Shown: in pieces, positions 37,954 to 48,639 of the stretch
How the letters are laid out: each line of letters opens with the position of its first letter
Numbering within the stretch: position 1 is the stretch's first letter
NCBI GenBank assembly: GCA_947034885.2
Contig: OX344755.2
Location: 9,798,501-9,862,500, forward strand
DNA from: Thuidium tamariscinum
Taxonomy: Eukaryota > Streptophyta > Bryopsida > Hypnales > Thuidiaceae
DNA length: 64,000 nt
Direction: 5' to 3'
Notes under the pieces: model-generated
Seen by the model: only the letters and a program-made list of their open reading frames with translations
The model's database searches: none
What the model was told of the DNA's origin: nothing
Position numbers and translations under genes: made by a program

Positions 37954-39687
37954 TCATTGAGAAAAACGGAGAGCCCACTTCTTCCTAGTGTGGGCCTTGA
38001 AAAAACACGGATCGTCACACATGAACTCCCCACACACCCTGCAGTGCCGGTTCTGCTTCCTTTTGCAAATTTTGCAACATCGTCGGATGGTTGGGTGGAG
38101 AACAGAATAATGCAAAAGGCACGCATTGCGGTTATGAGGGGTACACGTCGTGGCTAGGCGTATTACAGGCATAACTAGTTCCAAAGCAACGTCATAGTAA
38201 AAATTCCTACGAGTCAGTTGGCGGCCTCCTTCTCCACGAGCCTCTCGATCATATCTGTATAGCACCCAAGCATTTTGCAAAGATGAATCTATAGTGAAAA
38301 ATAGAAACTTGTGCCACCATTTCCGAGAATGGAATTGACAAGTGTAATCTCGTCTCATCTGATCAATTAAGTCGACTCCACGCATGTGCTCCTGGTATTC
38401 TACTTGTTGAGGCGTGGTACTAATCTCCTTACAAGTACCATTTATCCATCTCAATGCAATCCCAGGACCAACAGGATCGACAGAGGTGCTAAGGAAGCTG
38501 ACGGGTTTAGAGTCAAACCACGTCGTTGCTGCCATTTTCTGGCTCTCATGCATCTGCCAAAATAGAGTTGATCTTGGGTGCTCTGCTCTCTGGAAACCAC
38601 TGAGAATTGATGGGTAGCCTACACTTCTGCTCTTCACAGTCCCCGTTGCATAAATGCCCCATTCCAATAGTGAATCAAAGAGCAAGGGACTCGTAAAGAA
38701 ATTATCACAAACTACCACGTGACCCTTGTGGCCTAATTTAGTGGTCAAAGCATGCACTACCCTCTCTGCCTGCCCTTCATCTACAATACTTCATTTCCTT
38801 GTGTAGGGTATAATATTGAAAATATAGCGACTTGGATTAAAGACTGCTGCCCAAACTTTGAAGCCATAATGAGTTGGCTTGGCTGGCAAGTACATGCGGC
38901 AAGGAGAGAAATGACCACGGAAAGCTATCATTATTTCATCCGTGGTCAAAAATTTCTCACAGTTGAACAGCTCTTGCGAACGCTTCACAAAGTACTCCAG
39001 TAACCATCAAACCTTTCCTAGCTTGTCATAATCTGCACTCTTCTTGTCATGACAAAGCTCTGTATTATTGACCACGTGTATGCAACGCGCAAGGATTCAA
39101 ATCTATTTCGGGTCATGACACGAGGGATGAATCCGCACCGGAAGAAAGGATCATTCTTCCAATAATCACGAATTGAAGAAGACCCCTTCAACCCCATGAG
39201 GATAACAAGTTCCAAAAAAGCTCGCATCTCGATCTCTGTAACAGGCTGCCATCGAAGGCCTCTGTTTTGACTAGCTGGACACCCTCTGCGACGCGGATCA
39301 TTTAAAAATGTACACTGCTGCGAGGCATAGACATTTGTTTGCATAACCAAAGTTCTCACAGTCGAATCATCCCACCACAATAAAAAAATACTCAGGTCCT
39401 TTTTTATGTTGTGTATGTCGTTCAGTGGGGCTAGGATTTGGTCCATGGAAACTTGCACGATCTCCAAGAAGCTGTGAGTGGGTGTGACCCCACTTCGAGT
39501 CCGCATAACGATGCCTAATGTATTCTATTGCTATCTTTCGATCTCTATGCAAATGTGTGAATTCCTCATAGGACTCCAAGTCCAAGGACTCTCCAATAGA
39601 CAATCGCTCATCCTCATCCTCAAAAAGCAACCAATCGCAATTTTCATCATCAGATGAATTACCTACAAAGTCGGAGTAGGTTGCCAT
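37954..39687 (-). pseudogene. piggyBac transposase (DDE_Tnp_1_7 type), frame-broken
   Basis: Starts at ATG 39687 with an acidic N-terminus (VGNSSDDENCDWLLFEDEDE). Order of conserved blocks: LSIFLLWWDDSTVRTLVMQT; FLELVILMGLKGSSSIRDYW; NDPFFRCGFIPRVMTRNRF; first catalytic Asp in TTDEIMIAFRGHFSP; YGFKVWAAV; second Asp in VVVCDNFFTSPLLF; third Asp in MRGVDLIDQM; and a C-terminal cysteine-rich domain with CCKICKRKQNRHCRVCGEFM, which in piggyBac proteins binds the element ends. Breaks: a 1-nt shift in an A-run near 39.39 kb, another near 39.10 kb, and in-frame TGA codons near 39.01 kb and at 38788-38790. The last 267 codons, with the second and third Asp and the Cys-rich domain, are open. Not functional as read. 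Confidence 0.85.
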
Positions 39688-40089
39688 CCATGAAGAATCT
39701 TCGGAGTCCTGGATCTACACCTCATATTTGTTGAGAGGTGCATATTCAGCCACGTCTATTGGACTGTCAGAAGAACCAAATCACCTTGGGCCTAAGGATG
39801 GTGTGATGTCACCTCCTGCTGGGATGCACGGAACTACACCAGACCCCGTCATTGATACTCATTCTTGAAAACCACCGCCTTCATTTTGGAGCTTGCCGAC
39901 ACTGCCGTCATGAGAGGGAGACGAAGGTTGACGTTCTGGCCCTGTAGGATTGGGTAGTGTATATGGCATGGGAAGAGGTGTTGAAAGAAAATCCAATGTC
40001 TTACAATCTGCTTGCGCCACCTTCTTCCAACCAAGAGACCCGCCAAATTCCACGCCATACTAGTAAATACCATCTTCAAACCAACCTTG

Positions 40090-40848
40090 CTACACTTCAC
40101 CCATGAAATCTTGAAGCCCACCGTGTTGGATTGGACTATATCCCAACACATGTAAAGGTACCCATACCTCTTCAGGGAGACTACACCCTAAATTTTTGCT
40201 ACTATGGCCTCCTGGAATGCAAGCTACAAGTGGTCTCGAAGGTGGTTGCGCTACAAATGTGGAAGCACCTTGTGCCAATGACATGTGGTATTCACACCGA
40301 GGTGGTGGTGTATATATCTCGTCCCCCACGTTACATTGTAGATTTCGATGCTCTGGGAATGCTGGAACAGGGACCTCAATTGTAGCTAGCTTGGTCAATG
40401 TTGTCAACCACTCATCAGTGCATGCAGCATTTTTAAAGGCACCAATAAGATTTTTTGGGCCCATTATGCGCTCTTGGCGGAATGTAATACTAGTAAGGGA
40501 TGCTGGTCCGTCACCTCGTCTCAAACGTCGAGCTACAGGGGACTTTCCACGCGATCTATTGTAATACTGGTCCCACAAGTGACATGCCCCTTCTGCTTCT
40601 GCGATGTCATGAAATCCTCCGCAGCCTAGGCAGATTGGTCGTCGCTGACTGGGCTTTCGAGGTCGCAGTATCCGCGGAGATGTTGAATTTGGAATAATAT
40701 TTGGTGGGATCCACGCAACTACTTCTTGCCCACGTCCTCGTCCCCGCCCCCACCCTCCGCGACTTCTACCTTGCCCCCTTGGTCGAAATTCAGGTGCTCT
40801 TTGAAGCTGATCAAGCGCATCAAGTGCCCCATCATTCGGAAGTAGGAG
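40090..40848 (-). CDS. Accessory ORF of the piggyBac element, Gly/Arg-rich with a zinc-knuckle-like motif
   Basis: An open frame of about 252 codons on the same strand as the transposase. From its start: ALDALDQLQRAPEFRPRG, an RGG-like run (GRSRGGWGRGRGRGQE), then RPICLGCGGFHDIAEAEGAC with Cys-X2-Cys and His/Cys spacing like a zinc knuckle, then a Pro-rich half ending at a stop at 40090. There is no ATG near the 5' edge, so it is an exon or the continuation of the frame at 40853-41410, from which it differs by one reading phase. RGG boxes and knuckles suggest nucleic-acid binding; that is inference. I do not know a homologue. Confidence 0.45.
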   Translation of the reverse strand, partial: LLLPNDGALDALDQLQRAPEFRPRGQGRSRGGWGRGRGRGQEVVAWIPPNIIPNSTSPRILRPRKPSQRRPICLGCGGFHDIAEAEGACHLWDQYYNRSRGKSPVARRLRRGDGPASLTSITFRQERIMGPKNLIGAFKNAACTDEWLTTLTKLATIEVPVPAFPEHRNLQCNVGDEIYTPPPRCEYHMSLAQGASTFVAQPPSRPLVACIPGGHSSKNLGCSLPEEVWVPLHVLGYSPIQHGGLQDFMGEV

Positions 40849-40852
40849 CTAC

Positions 40853-41410
40853 TCACTCCGTTGCAACGTTGTGCGAACTCGTTCGCAAGGTGAGAGCACT
40901 TGAGGTGACAGTTGCGGCAAACTCATTGGTTGAAGAAGTTCGTTGCCCATCACTGGAAGACTTGAATTCCTCTTCGATTGTATGCCTCTGTTCGTTGATC
41001 GGGCTTCGAGTCGTACTGCAGTTGACTACCTCGCCGAATGCTTCATCGCTACAAGTTGGCCAATGCTTTGTTCGCAAGAAGGAATTTAAGAAATTTGGGA
41101 TCCCCCAGGGGTGCCCCTCAAGATAAAACCTGGACCACCCCAACAATCTAGCAATGTGCCGTCTGCACAAGTATCTCCAATTCCGACCTGTGGAAAATTG
41201 AGGCCAATGGTGCTTTTCCTGAGGCTGCAACAAACTAATCAAGTAATCCTCTTGTAAACAATTTACCACCTTCTGTACAATGACCGCACTCTCGGAACTT
41301 CCAAGTGCCCAATGATATAGCTTATCTTGCACTTCCCAAACTTCCTGTACTGTTGCTCTTCTCGCCCATAAAGAAGTTGTCATGACAAGTATGTTGAGCA
41401 ACAAAGACAA
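40853..41410 (-). CDS. Accessory ORF of the piggyBac element, unrecognised
   Basis: An open frame of 185 codons (first ATG near 41383) with aromatic and charged composition: VWEVQDKLYHWALGSSESA, NWRYLCRRHIARLLGW, GIPNFLNSFLRTKHWP, then a Ser/Thr-rich acidic end. It terminates beside the start of the frame at 40848 in another phase, so the two may be one ORF with a single-base break, or two exons. A further open frame (41421-41723) lies upstream. No family recognised. Confidence 0.35.
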   Translation of the reverse strand: MSLLLNILVMTTSLWARRATVQEVWEVQDKLYHWALGSSESAVIVQKVVNCLQEDYLISLLQPQEKHHWPQFSTGRNWRYLCRRHIARLLGWSRFYLEGHPWGIPNFLNSFLRTKHWPTCSDEAFGEVVNCSTTRSPINEQRHTIEEEFKSSSDGQRTSSTNEFAATVTSSALTLRTSSHNVATE

Positions 41411-42219
41411 GAGAAGCTAGCTAAGGCAATTTGGAACATTGCAGCTGGGATGCCCACAAAGGTAGCCAATGCATGCATTTACAAGCACCTCCAAACCCTA
41501 AATACTTCCATGGCATTGGTAGTCCTTCACATTCGGCACTAATACTGATCATAGTAAACCGCTTGATGATAGATTGACAAGCCTGGACATGCCTTCTTTG
41601 TCCGTCCACAACCGCCTTCTCTAGAGGTCCACTCCCTACAATCAAATTGCTCAAGGAGACCCCAAACACAAGCATGATGAAAACTTGTCCTGTGTAAACC
41701 GTGAAGTAACACCACGTCGCCATTGCATTGGTCTATCGAGTTTTGCACAAATTGAAGCCCTCCAATCTAACTGAAAATCTCACAACCCCACTACAAACCA
41801 CAATTTGAATGTACGCACAACATACCCTCAATCGTGTGACCGTCACCATCCATCTCCCACTGAGCACGGCAAGAAGCACCTCCACGAAACATACTCCAAG
41901 TGCAGACTTCAAGGTTGCGCAGTACGAAATTATTCTGGGTGGATCCAAAGCTCAATGGTCTCTGACCGGCCCTATCTAGTCAGAAAATGGACACAGGGCA
42001 CCAACTGCCATGTCCAAAATTTAGTAGGTTCAAATCAAACCCAAATTGCCACTTCTGTAGAACATGGAGGCTTCATCGAAAATTACCTCAGCATTGGCCT
42101 CTGCGAACCTGCAATTATTGTTCTTTACTTCAGTTGATGCCAATCCATCTATTGTGAGGAAATACATTTTGGAAATTTGAAGGGGACAGATTTCGTCCCC
42201 TAGGGCTGTGAGGGGTTAA

Positions 42220-43075
42220 TCCCTTGAAGACTAACAAGATACAATGTGACTTCTTCAAATTTCTACTAGCAAAACTAAAAAGTTGACATACTTCTTGCAT
42301 TTTCCAATTTTCAAAATTTCTATGTGAGAAAATTTTTTAATTTAATTTAGGAAATGTAGTCTTGTAAAAAAAACAAAGAAAATATTAACCTTTTACAATG
42401 AAAGGAATAACTAGAATGGAAAAAAATAATAATTTTTGCCAAAATATCTAATCTTTAGTGTAGACACAAATTAGATTTAGAAAAAATTCTTTCAAAGTTG
42501 AAGTTTTAGCAATTTTAAAAATGCAAGGTTCTATCAAGTGTGATGAAGAATACAAAATAATAAGAAAGACTCCAAATTTGTTTGAAGATGTTCCAAAAAA
42601 CAATAATAACAAAAACCTTTAAATATTAGTAAAAAAATATTGCATGAATAAATTTTTAAAATTTTTACAGGATCTTGGAATTTGGTTAGTTTTGGCTTTA
42701 AATGGCCTTCTTTCTATTTGTAAATGTGTAAGAATTTGATAGAGTTTTTTTCATTTTTTATTTTCAAAAATAAAAAAATAATAGATTTTCCTCAAATTCC
42801 ATTTCATTTTCATTTTTATTCTTTTGGGGGGAAAGCACTCTTCATTTTTGAATAAATTTTCTTCCCCGAATAAGCTGATTTTCCAAAATAGTTATAATCT
42901 ACAAATGTCAAAAACTTTCACAAGTATTTCTGTAGACACTAGACAAAGTACTGTAGTCTATATTTTGGGATAATTAAATCCGAAAATTTCATGTACATCT
43001 TCGTGCAAATAAATATCAAAGTTGAATGACTTATTGAGAACCTCTATTGTCAAGAAGTTGCTAGGCCTTGAGGGA
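42220..43075. mobile_element. TTAA-flanked piggyBac-like MITE (856 bp) abutting the 5.3-kb element
   Basis: The left end TTAATCCCTTGAAGACTAAC and the reverse complement of the right end TTAATCCCTCAAGGCCTAGC form an imperfect terminal repeat. TTAA sits at 42216-42219 and 43076-43079. No ORF. Its left TTAA is the right target duplication of the 5.3-kb piggyBac, so the larger element inserted at the junction TTAA of this one, or the reverse. Confidence 0.55.
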
Positions 43076-43384
43076 TTAAAAACCAAGCATTCTAGTTTTG
43101 AACAACAAATGAATTCAAACACATTCTAAACACATAAATAAAAATTTCATCAATTGATTTTTTGAAAAATCCTTGTATTGATTCTTCAATGATTGTATTG
43201 TATAGATTCAAAAGACTTTGCTTTGCAAATATGATTCAAAGGGTATTTATAGACATACTATAGGTATAGCCTAAACAAATAACTATTTCCATTCAGAATA
43301 TGACATTTAAAAAACAACTTGAATAAAAAAGTAAATTTAGGATGTTCAAAATCATTGCAATTAGAATTTAATAATTTGAACTTA

Positions 43385-43600
43385 TCCCTTAAATGCTGCA
43401 CTGGACATTTTATTTCCAATGAATAACAAAGAATCTTCCTTTGTAGAATAGAATTGCAACTATTCATCCTTGATATTAGGAGATGTTCTACTACACTTTA
43501 ACTTCCCATGAGTATATTTGGCTTATTTATAGTAGATGATGTCACACGGGATCAAAATGCATGATTTCCATGGCCCCCTATTTGTCTTTCAAGGGTTAAA
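43385..43600. repeat. Dispersed repeat shared with 59.45-59.67 kb
   Basis: Starting at TTAA (about 43388), this sequence aligns in the same orientation with the region right after the MITE at 59452. Shared blocks include AACAAAGAATCTT, GTAGATGATG, GTCACACGG and ATCAAAATGCATGATTTCCA. In this copy no MITE is present at the TTAA. Confidence 0.65.
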
Positions 43601-45480
43601 GAAAAAATCCTCATACTCATTATAAATATTCAATTTACAATCAATTTTAGTTGAAACTTTATTGATTGATCTTATTGCTTTAATACAACATTTGTTTGAT
43701 CATATTTCACAAATATTGTTTAAAAAGTCATCCTTAAATAATTATTGAGGGTTGCATTTTATAATACATCTTCACAATTTGGAAATTTTGACTATCTTCT
43801 ATTCTTGAACCCCTAAATGCCCAAGGCCTTTTTTTACTTCTAGGAATGAACTCTAAATTGAACAATAAGCCAATATTTTGATCATTTGTATCAATTTTTT
43901 GAATTGTAACCATACAACTTCAAACTAAGCATTTTAGAGATTGCATAGGAAAAGAAAACACAACAATATCAATTATGGATTAGAAGATTATTATGTTTGA
44001 TGATGATGGGGTTAAAAATGTCAATGAAAGTAATTTGAAGTCTTTCAATTTTTTTTCCATACACCATATTAAAAAATTTAGTCACCCAAAAAAATATAAA
44101 GTTAAAGGGCATTATTAACATGCATAAAAGTGATAAAATCTATCGATTATGCCTTCGCAAAATCTATTCTACAATTTTTAAAATGAATTTCTAATGTGAT
44201 TTTTTTCTAAGATATAATGTATTTGAGGCCCTTTTTTCAAGATGGCAAAATCAAAATCCATCCTTCTAGATTTTGGGAGCAATATTACTAATTAGAAAAG
44301 AGTTCACATCCCTTAGGAAGATGTACATTTTTGTACCATCAATCATAATTTTAAAAGTGTCCATTAGAAAATGTCCTAGTAACTTGTGCAATTTTTCTAT
44401 AATCCCTATGATAGAGAATTGTCCTTTTTAAAAGGATTCATCTATTTTATTACTAGAAGATACTTAAATATAAGAAATACAAGTTATTATTCAATTCAAA
44501 CTCTTTACAAGTCTTAGTTTGCTTAATTGCAATATAAGTAGTGAGAGTGCATACATTTTTTGAAAAAATGCTCTAGATTACAATTGCACCCAATTATAAT
44601 TTTGATACTAAAACTACAATCCCATCTAGATTCTTGTCTAAAGTGTAAATCCTTTGAACATGAAAAGTTTGCAGTCAATTTTGGATATTCTATCATAAGC
44701 AGTTTGAAAATTTATAAAACATTTGTACTATGTCAAAAAAAAAGCCAAGAAAATTCAGAATTCTCTTTCCATTTCCAACAATATTGAACATAAATTACAA
44801 AAATTCTATAATACATATAAGGCAATGCTTGAGGAAAAGGGCATAGCATGATTGAAAGCACGGCCATTGATAGCTTGGCGTAAAGTGTAGGAAGAAAATT
44901 TGGATGAAATAGAAAATGAACAAAACAATTTGGATGAAAAATGTATAATGCCCGATTATGTAGGCAAAATTACATAATTGGACATTACGTCCTTATTGTG
45001 GCACAAAAGCTCTTCCGGAAATGAATGGGACATGTTTGTCTCGTAATTTCCAGACCCAACATGATCAAATGCTTTTGGGGACTATTCTTGATCAATGATC
45101 CCAAAATTGGCTAAATTTTGCTCATTTTCTACTTAATTTTTTCATGCCCTTTGTATAAAATTTTCAAAAATCTTCCAAAAATGAACATTTGACTAAAAAC
45201 CCTGAACCTATTCTGAGATCACTATTGTTCATGAGAGCAGTTACCGTTAGCAATTCAAAACCGACAGCATCCAAGGCCATAAACCTACAACAGCGTTGGT
45301 CGAAAGTGTTTCATTACTAAAGCCTATAATCTCCCATCACGAACATTTACCATAAAGAAATCTACACCTTCAATAGATTCCAGAATCACAGCATCTCCTA
45401 AAGGAATCCAAATGGAATGCCATCAATAGTAGTGGCTACAGTACCGTCCCTTATTGCGGCACTGAGGGACCTCACTAATT
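43601..45480. other. AT-rich DNA, no gene seen
   Basis: No supported gene or element termini. Toward 45.2-45.5 kb base composition rises, approaching the gene island. Confidence 0.5.
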
Positions 45481-45606
45481 CCACCAATTGAGCCGACGTT
45501 TCAGTCCATTATTCTTCCCGGACCGGTATCCCCTCCTGGCTCCGTCCTTTCCAAGGCAGCCCGAGCCTCTTGCTTCGTCCTCGCCGAGCCTCTCGCACCC
45601 AAGCAT

Positions 45607-46090
45607 TCAGTTCCCTTGCCACGGAAGGCCCGGAATGCACCGAAATGTCGCCCACGCGCTGATTCCGCATCCTGAACATCCACGGAAGGCGAACATGTCA
45701 CGCCGGCACTCCATCTCAATTAGTATCTGCAGGGAATTAGTATTTTCTCCACCCGAATGTGATGGCGACATCCCGTAATAAGTTCGATGGCTTGGAGAAG
45801 AAGGCGGAACGCGAGAAGGCAGAACGCCCGTCTGACTTTCGCAGCATCCCGAAGAAACTAAGCTAGTGTCGCCGGCTTGCGCTTCTAACTGCTCAATCAC
45901 CAGCGTTACTAGAGTGGGCGACACGTTGCTGGCGGGTTTTCTTCTATTCCACGCCACAAGCCCCGTGGTGGTTGTAAGCAGTGTTGCATTTTGAGTATTT
46001 AAAAAATTTCTGTGCCATTCATCAGTTGTGACTCTCGCAGCCAAATTTCTGTTGTCCTTCAGGAGGTCGCGGTTCCGGATTTCGGAGAAT
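45607..46090 (-). other. Open frame of uncertain coding status
   Basis: A minus-strand frame with RNRDLLKDNRNLAARVTTDE, VTTDEWHRNFLNTQNATLL and SPTLVTLVIEQLEAQAGDTS runs from a CA-repeat at about 46.1 kb to 45607. Composition is plausible for protein and the area is GC-rich. It lies divergent to the gene at 46668, so it could instead be promoter or leader DNA. No homologue recognised. Confidence 0.3.
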
Positions 46091-46099
46091 TCCAGGTAT

Positions 46100-46133
46100 T
46101 GCGTGTGTGTGTGTGTGTGAGAGAGAGAGAGTG
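46100..46133. repeat. (TG)n(AG)n compound microsatellite
   Basis: A GTGTGT run is followed directly by an AGAGAG run, upstream of the 207-aa gene. Confidence 0.85.
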
Positions 46134-46667
46134 TGGGGATCGCGTTTCGTGTCAATTAGTTGTGGACGTCATCGATCTGTCTTGCGTCGCGTCGTAGAGA
46201 AGGAGCCTGTGAGGTGTCGTGCAAGACAGGCTTTCATTTTCTTGGTCGTCGTCGAATTTTGGTGTGTGACTCTGTTTTTGTTGTCTTCGTTTTCTGATTA
46301 CTCTGTTTCTCGTTCTTGGTGTTGTGCATTTGTTTCGTCCGCATTTTGATTTTGAATGCGACATTTGGTGCTGTAGGTGTGATTATCGTTCACGATTGGA
46401 TCGGTCGCAAAGGGTTTTGGTCGTCCGACTGTATATTGAAGAATTTTCGGCGACTCTGATATTTTTGTGGCCTTCCGTTGTTCTGTTCCATTAGTTCTTG
46501 GTGCTGTGAATTTGTAAATTGGTGCGGAAGTGTCGTTTGGTGTGATAGAGACTTACGATTGTACTGTGCGAAGGTATTTTGTGGTGACTGTGTCTCCAGC
46601 CTCGCTCCCGATTGTATATCTTGCGGAAGAGGGAGAGGAGGAAGGAGGCAGGAGAACGAGCGTCAAG

Positions 46668-47291
46668 ATGAGGAGGGAAGGTCGTCTGGGAGGGAAGCCT
46701 ACCAATCACAGCCGACTGACCGGGAAGTGTCGAGTTGTCAATTGCGAGCAGTGTCACGAATCTTTGCCTTCGAACAAATCGCGAGGGAAAGGCAAGGGGC
46801 GGATTAAGAGACTTGTGTCTGACATCCCAAGCACTCATCTGCTCTCTGACTGGCGCGTAAGCCAGCCTTCCCGTAACGTTTTGCAGGAATGGGATCCTGA
46901 AACAGAGGATGAGGAAGAAGCCACCGATGGTTGTGATGGTGGCAAGGAGCCCGAGGGATGGGCGCTATCGATCTCTCTGTTGCTGGACACGGCCCTGGAG
47001 CACATCCAAGAGTCGGTGGACGCCAGATCCCGGAAAGCGGAAGAGGAGAGAGCCCTCACCACTGCCACACAACACGCAGACGAATATGAATCCGAGGGAG
47101 ATGTGCCGGACCTGGAAGCGTTCAAGAACGAGTTCGAGGTCTTTAAATATGAAATTGAAGCCGGAGGTTCGCCTGCAAGTGTGGCCGAGAGTGCAGACAG
47201 CTGGTCAGGCATTGAAATCTCCGATGCGGATGAGAGTGATGGTGAGTGGGAGGATGATTGGTCTCTTGTTGGGGATGAAATTGCCGTGTAA
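46668..47291 (+). CDS. Plant-specific acidic protein of unknown function, intronless
   Basis: An uninterrupted 207-aa frame from ATG at 46668. The frame is open further upstream, but only this ATG gives the family N-terminus. The conserved N-terminal block is KPTNHSRLTGKC, then two Cys pairs (GKCRVVNCEQC), KSRGKGKGRIK, and SDWRVSQ. I recall this arrangement from a family of small uncharacterised land-plant proteins with a TNHSKFTGKC-type motif and an acidic end. The rest is strongly acidic (DPETEDEEEATDG) and closes with DESDGEWEDDWSLVGDE, also a family trait. The Cys pairs could bind metal and basic KSRGKGKG could bind nucleic acid; both are inference. A polyadenylation-type AATAAA lies 350 bp downstream. 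Confidence 0.7.
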   Translation: MRREGRLGGKPTNHSRLTGKCRVVNCEQCHESLPSNKSRGKGKGRIKRLVSDIPSTHLLSDWRVSQPSRNVLQEWDPETEDEEEATDGCDGGKEPEGWALSISLLLDTALEHIQESVDARSRKAEEERALTTATQHADEYESEGDVPDLEAFKNEFEVFKYEIEAGGSPASVAESADSWSGIEISDADESDGEWEDDWSLVGDEIAV

Positions 47292-47640
47292 AGTACCCGG
47301 TGAGTGTCGGTGACAGCATTCCGGATGCATTCGATCCGTGGGAGTTATTCGCGTCATTTACACACAGGTCATATCCGCTTTGGCGATTTCGCACTTCACT
47401 TGAAAATTGGTACAATATTTCTTGTTGGAGACTGGTCCACTGAACGAGTGAAAACGTGCTCGTGTTGGTGATCATCGTAGCCAACCTTTTGCATTGATTG
47501 AGGGAACTTCTAGAAGGCCACTAGTCACGGAGGTGCTGTATATTTGTGCAAATCGATTAGAAGCATTCGTGATTGGACTGGCACGAAGGTGTTGTCCTTG
47601 TAATTTCCGTCTTGTACAAATGTAAAGTAGATTGAAAGTC

Positions 47641-47646
47641 AATAAA
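47641..47646 (+). terminator. AATAAA polyadenylation-type signal
   Basis: AATAAA about 350 bp after the stop codon of the 207-aa gene, in AT-richer sequence. It is the best visible candidate for its 3' end. Confidence 0.5.
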
Positions 47647-47929
47647 ATTTGAAACATTGTACCATCATGGCAGATTGGAAGTTGATAGCCCAATTCTGCA
47701 ATTGCAAGTTCGTCCTCCCAGCCATTTGCATTTATAGACCGTCTTATATACCGATGTGGTCGATTACCTGATATTCCTGCTTTCCTGAAGTCAAGAAACA
47801 ACCTGAGAACCCTGTTTCTCAAAGTTCAATTAAGGAAGGATCCCTTGCAACCTGTTTCTCAATCAAAGCACTTATGTCTGGGGCTCCCTGTTCAGAGAAG
47901 CCCAGAAGCTCAATTAACTGTCCAAAGTT

Positions 47930-48610
47930 GACGAACTATTATTCTGCTGGATAATGAGTGTCTACAATTATCAGCTGCCAAAATTGACTCCACACGATCT
48001 GGATTCGCAAGGTGTTTTCTGACACCACGAAATCGTTGAGGACCAGGACCGCCACTCCCTTGGTGTCCAGTATTCCTAGCTTCGGGATTGTGAACCAGAA
48101 TGCGGAATGCGTGGAGGACCCAATCGAGTTCACGAAGTACAAGAGCGAATAGGAAAAGAAGAGTCTCTAAAAGCAGCAGATGACAACACAAGTGTAACCT
48201 CCGTCCTTTATACTATCAACACGTAGCTGCAGTAACTTCTCCACGCGACACGTGAAGCTGGGTAGAGAATCGATCAATGGCTCCAAGCTGCGGTGACCCC
48301 ACTTTTACTTTACGACCATCTTACAGGCCAATAGGGCATGAAATTTCAATGATACTCTTGAGTTGTTTGGATAAGATGCGCACCCTGACCGCTAGAATTC
48401 TTTCACCTTCTTCCCGAGGCTTGCAATTCGAAGGGTCCCAGAATATTATTTGAGCTTTCTCGTATATGCCCGTCTGGCTTTCTCCGGTGACAGGTTGAAC
48501 TCCACCGGTAGATTAGATGTAAGACTCTGATCGGCCAGTGATGAACCATTTTTGTAAATTTCTTGCATCTGCTTCTACAGTAGAGCCGCATTGGCTTTCA
48601 CAGCTTCTAC
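47930..48610 (-). pseudogene. Possible degenerate coding remnant, unrecognised
   Basis: Minus-strand pieces in more than one frame look protein-like: QIIFWDPSNCKPREEGERIL and LAVRVRILSKQLKSIIEISC (48.35-48.46 kb) ending at TAA/TGA-type interruptions, and AFWFTIPKLGILDTKGVAVL then VVSENTLRIQIVWSQFW (47.95-48.1 kb). Base composition is gene-like. Frames do not join without breaks and I do not recognise the family. It could also be exons whose splice sites I misread. Confidence 0.3.
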
Positions 48611-48639
48611 AGTAGAGCTTCTCGAGCTTCTCCTTGATT

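Larger units (their letters stand above)
36916..42215. mobile_element. piggyBac element (5,300 bp) with TTAA duplications
   Basis: The left end reads CCCCTCACCGCCCC directly after TTAA (36912-36915). The right end in reverse reads CCCCTCACAGCCCT directly next to TTAA (42216-42219): 12 of 14 terminal bases match. Inside is a piggyBac-family transposase gene in the minus orientation (37954-39687), plus further minus-strand frames at 40.1-41.7 kb. Complete termini and target duplications show an element that moved by canonical piggyBac transposition. The transposase is now broken, so this copy is non-autonomous. Confidence 0.85.

Noticed and set aside
39849..40151. Additional minus-strand frame within the piggyBac element
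   Set aside because: Overlaps the end of the accessory ORF in another phase and has no distinguishing pattern.
43591..43600. Inverted CCCTTGAAAG next to TTAA as partner of the terminus at 42216
   Set aside because: It resembles the 42216 end, but the end at 43075 pairs better and lies closer; kept as an unresolved alternative.
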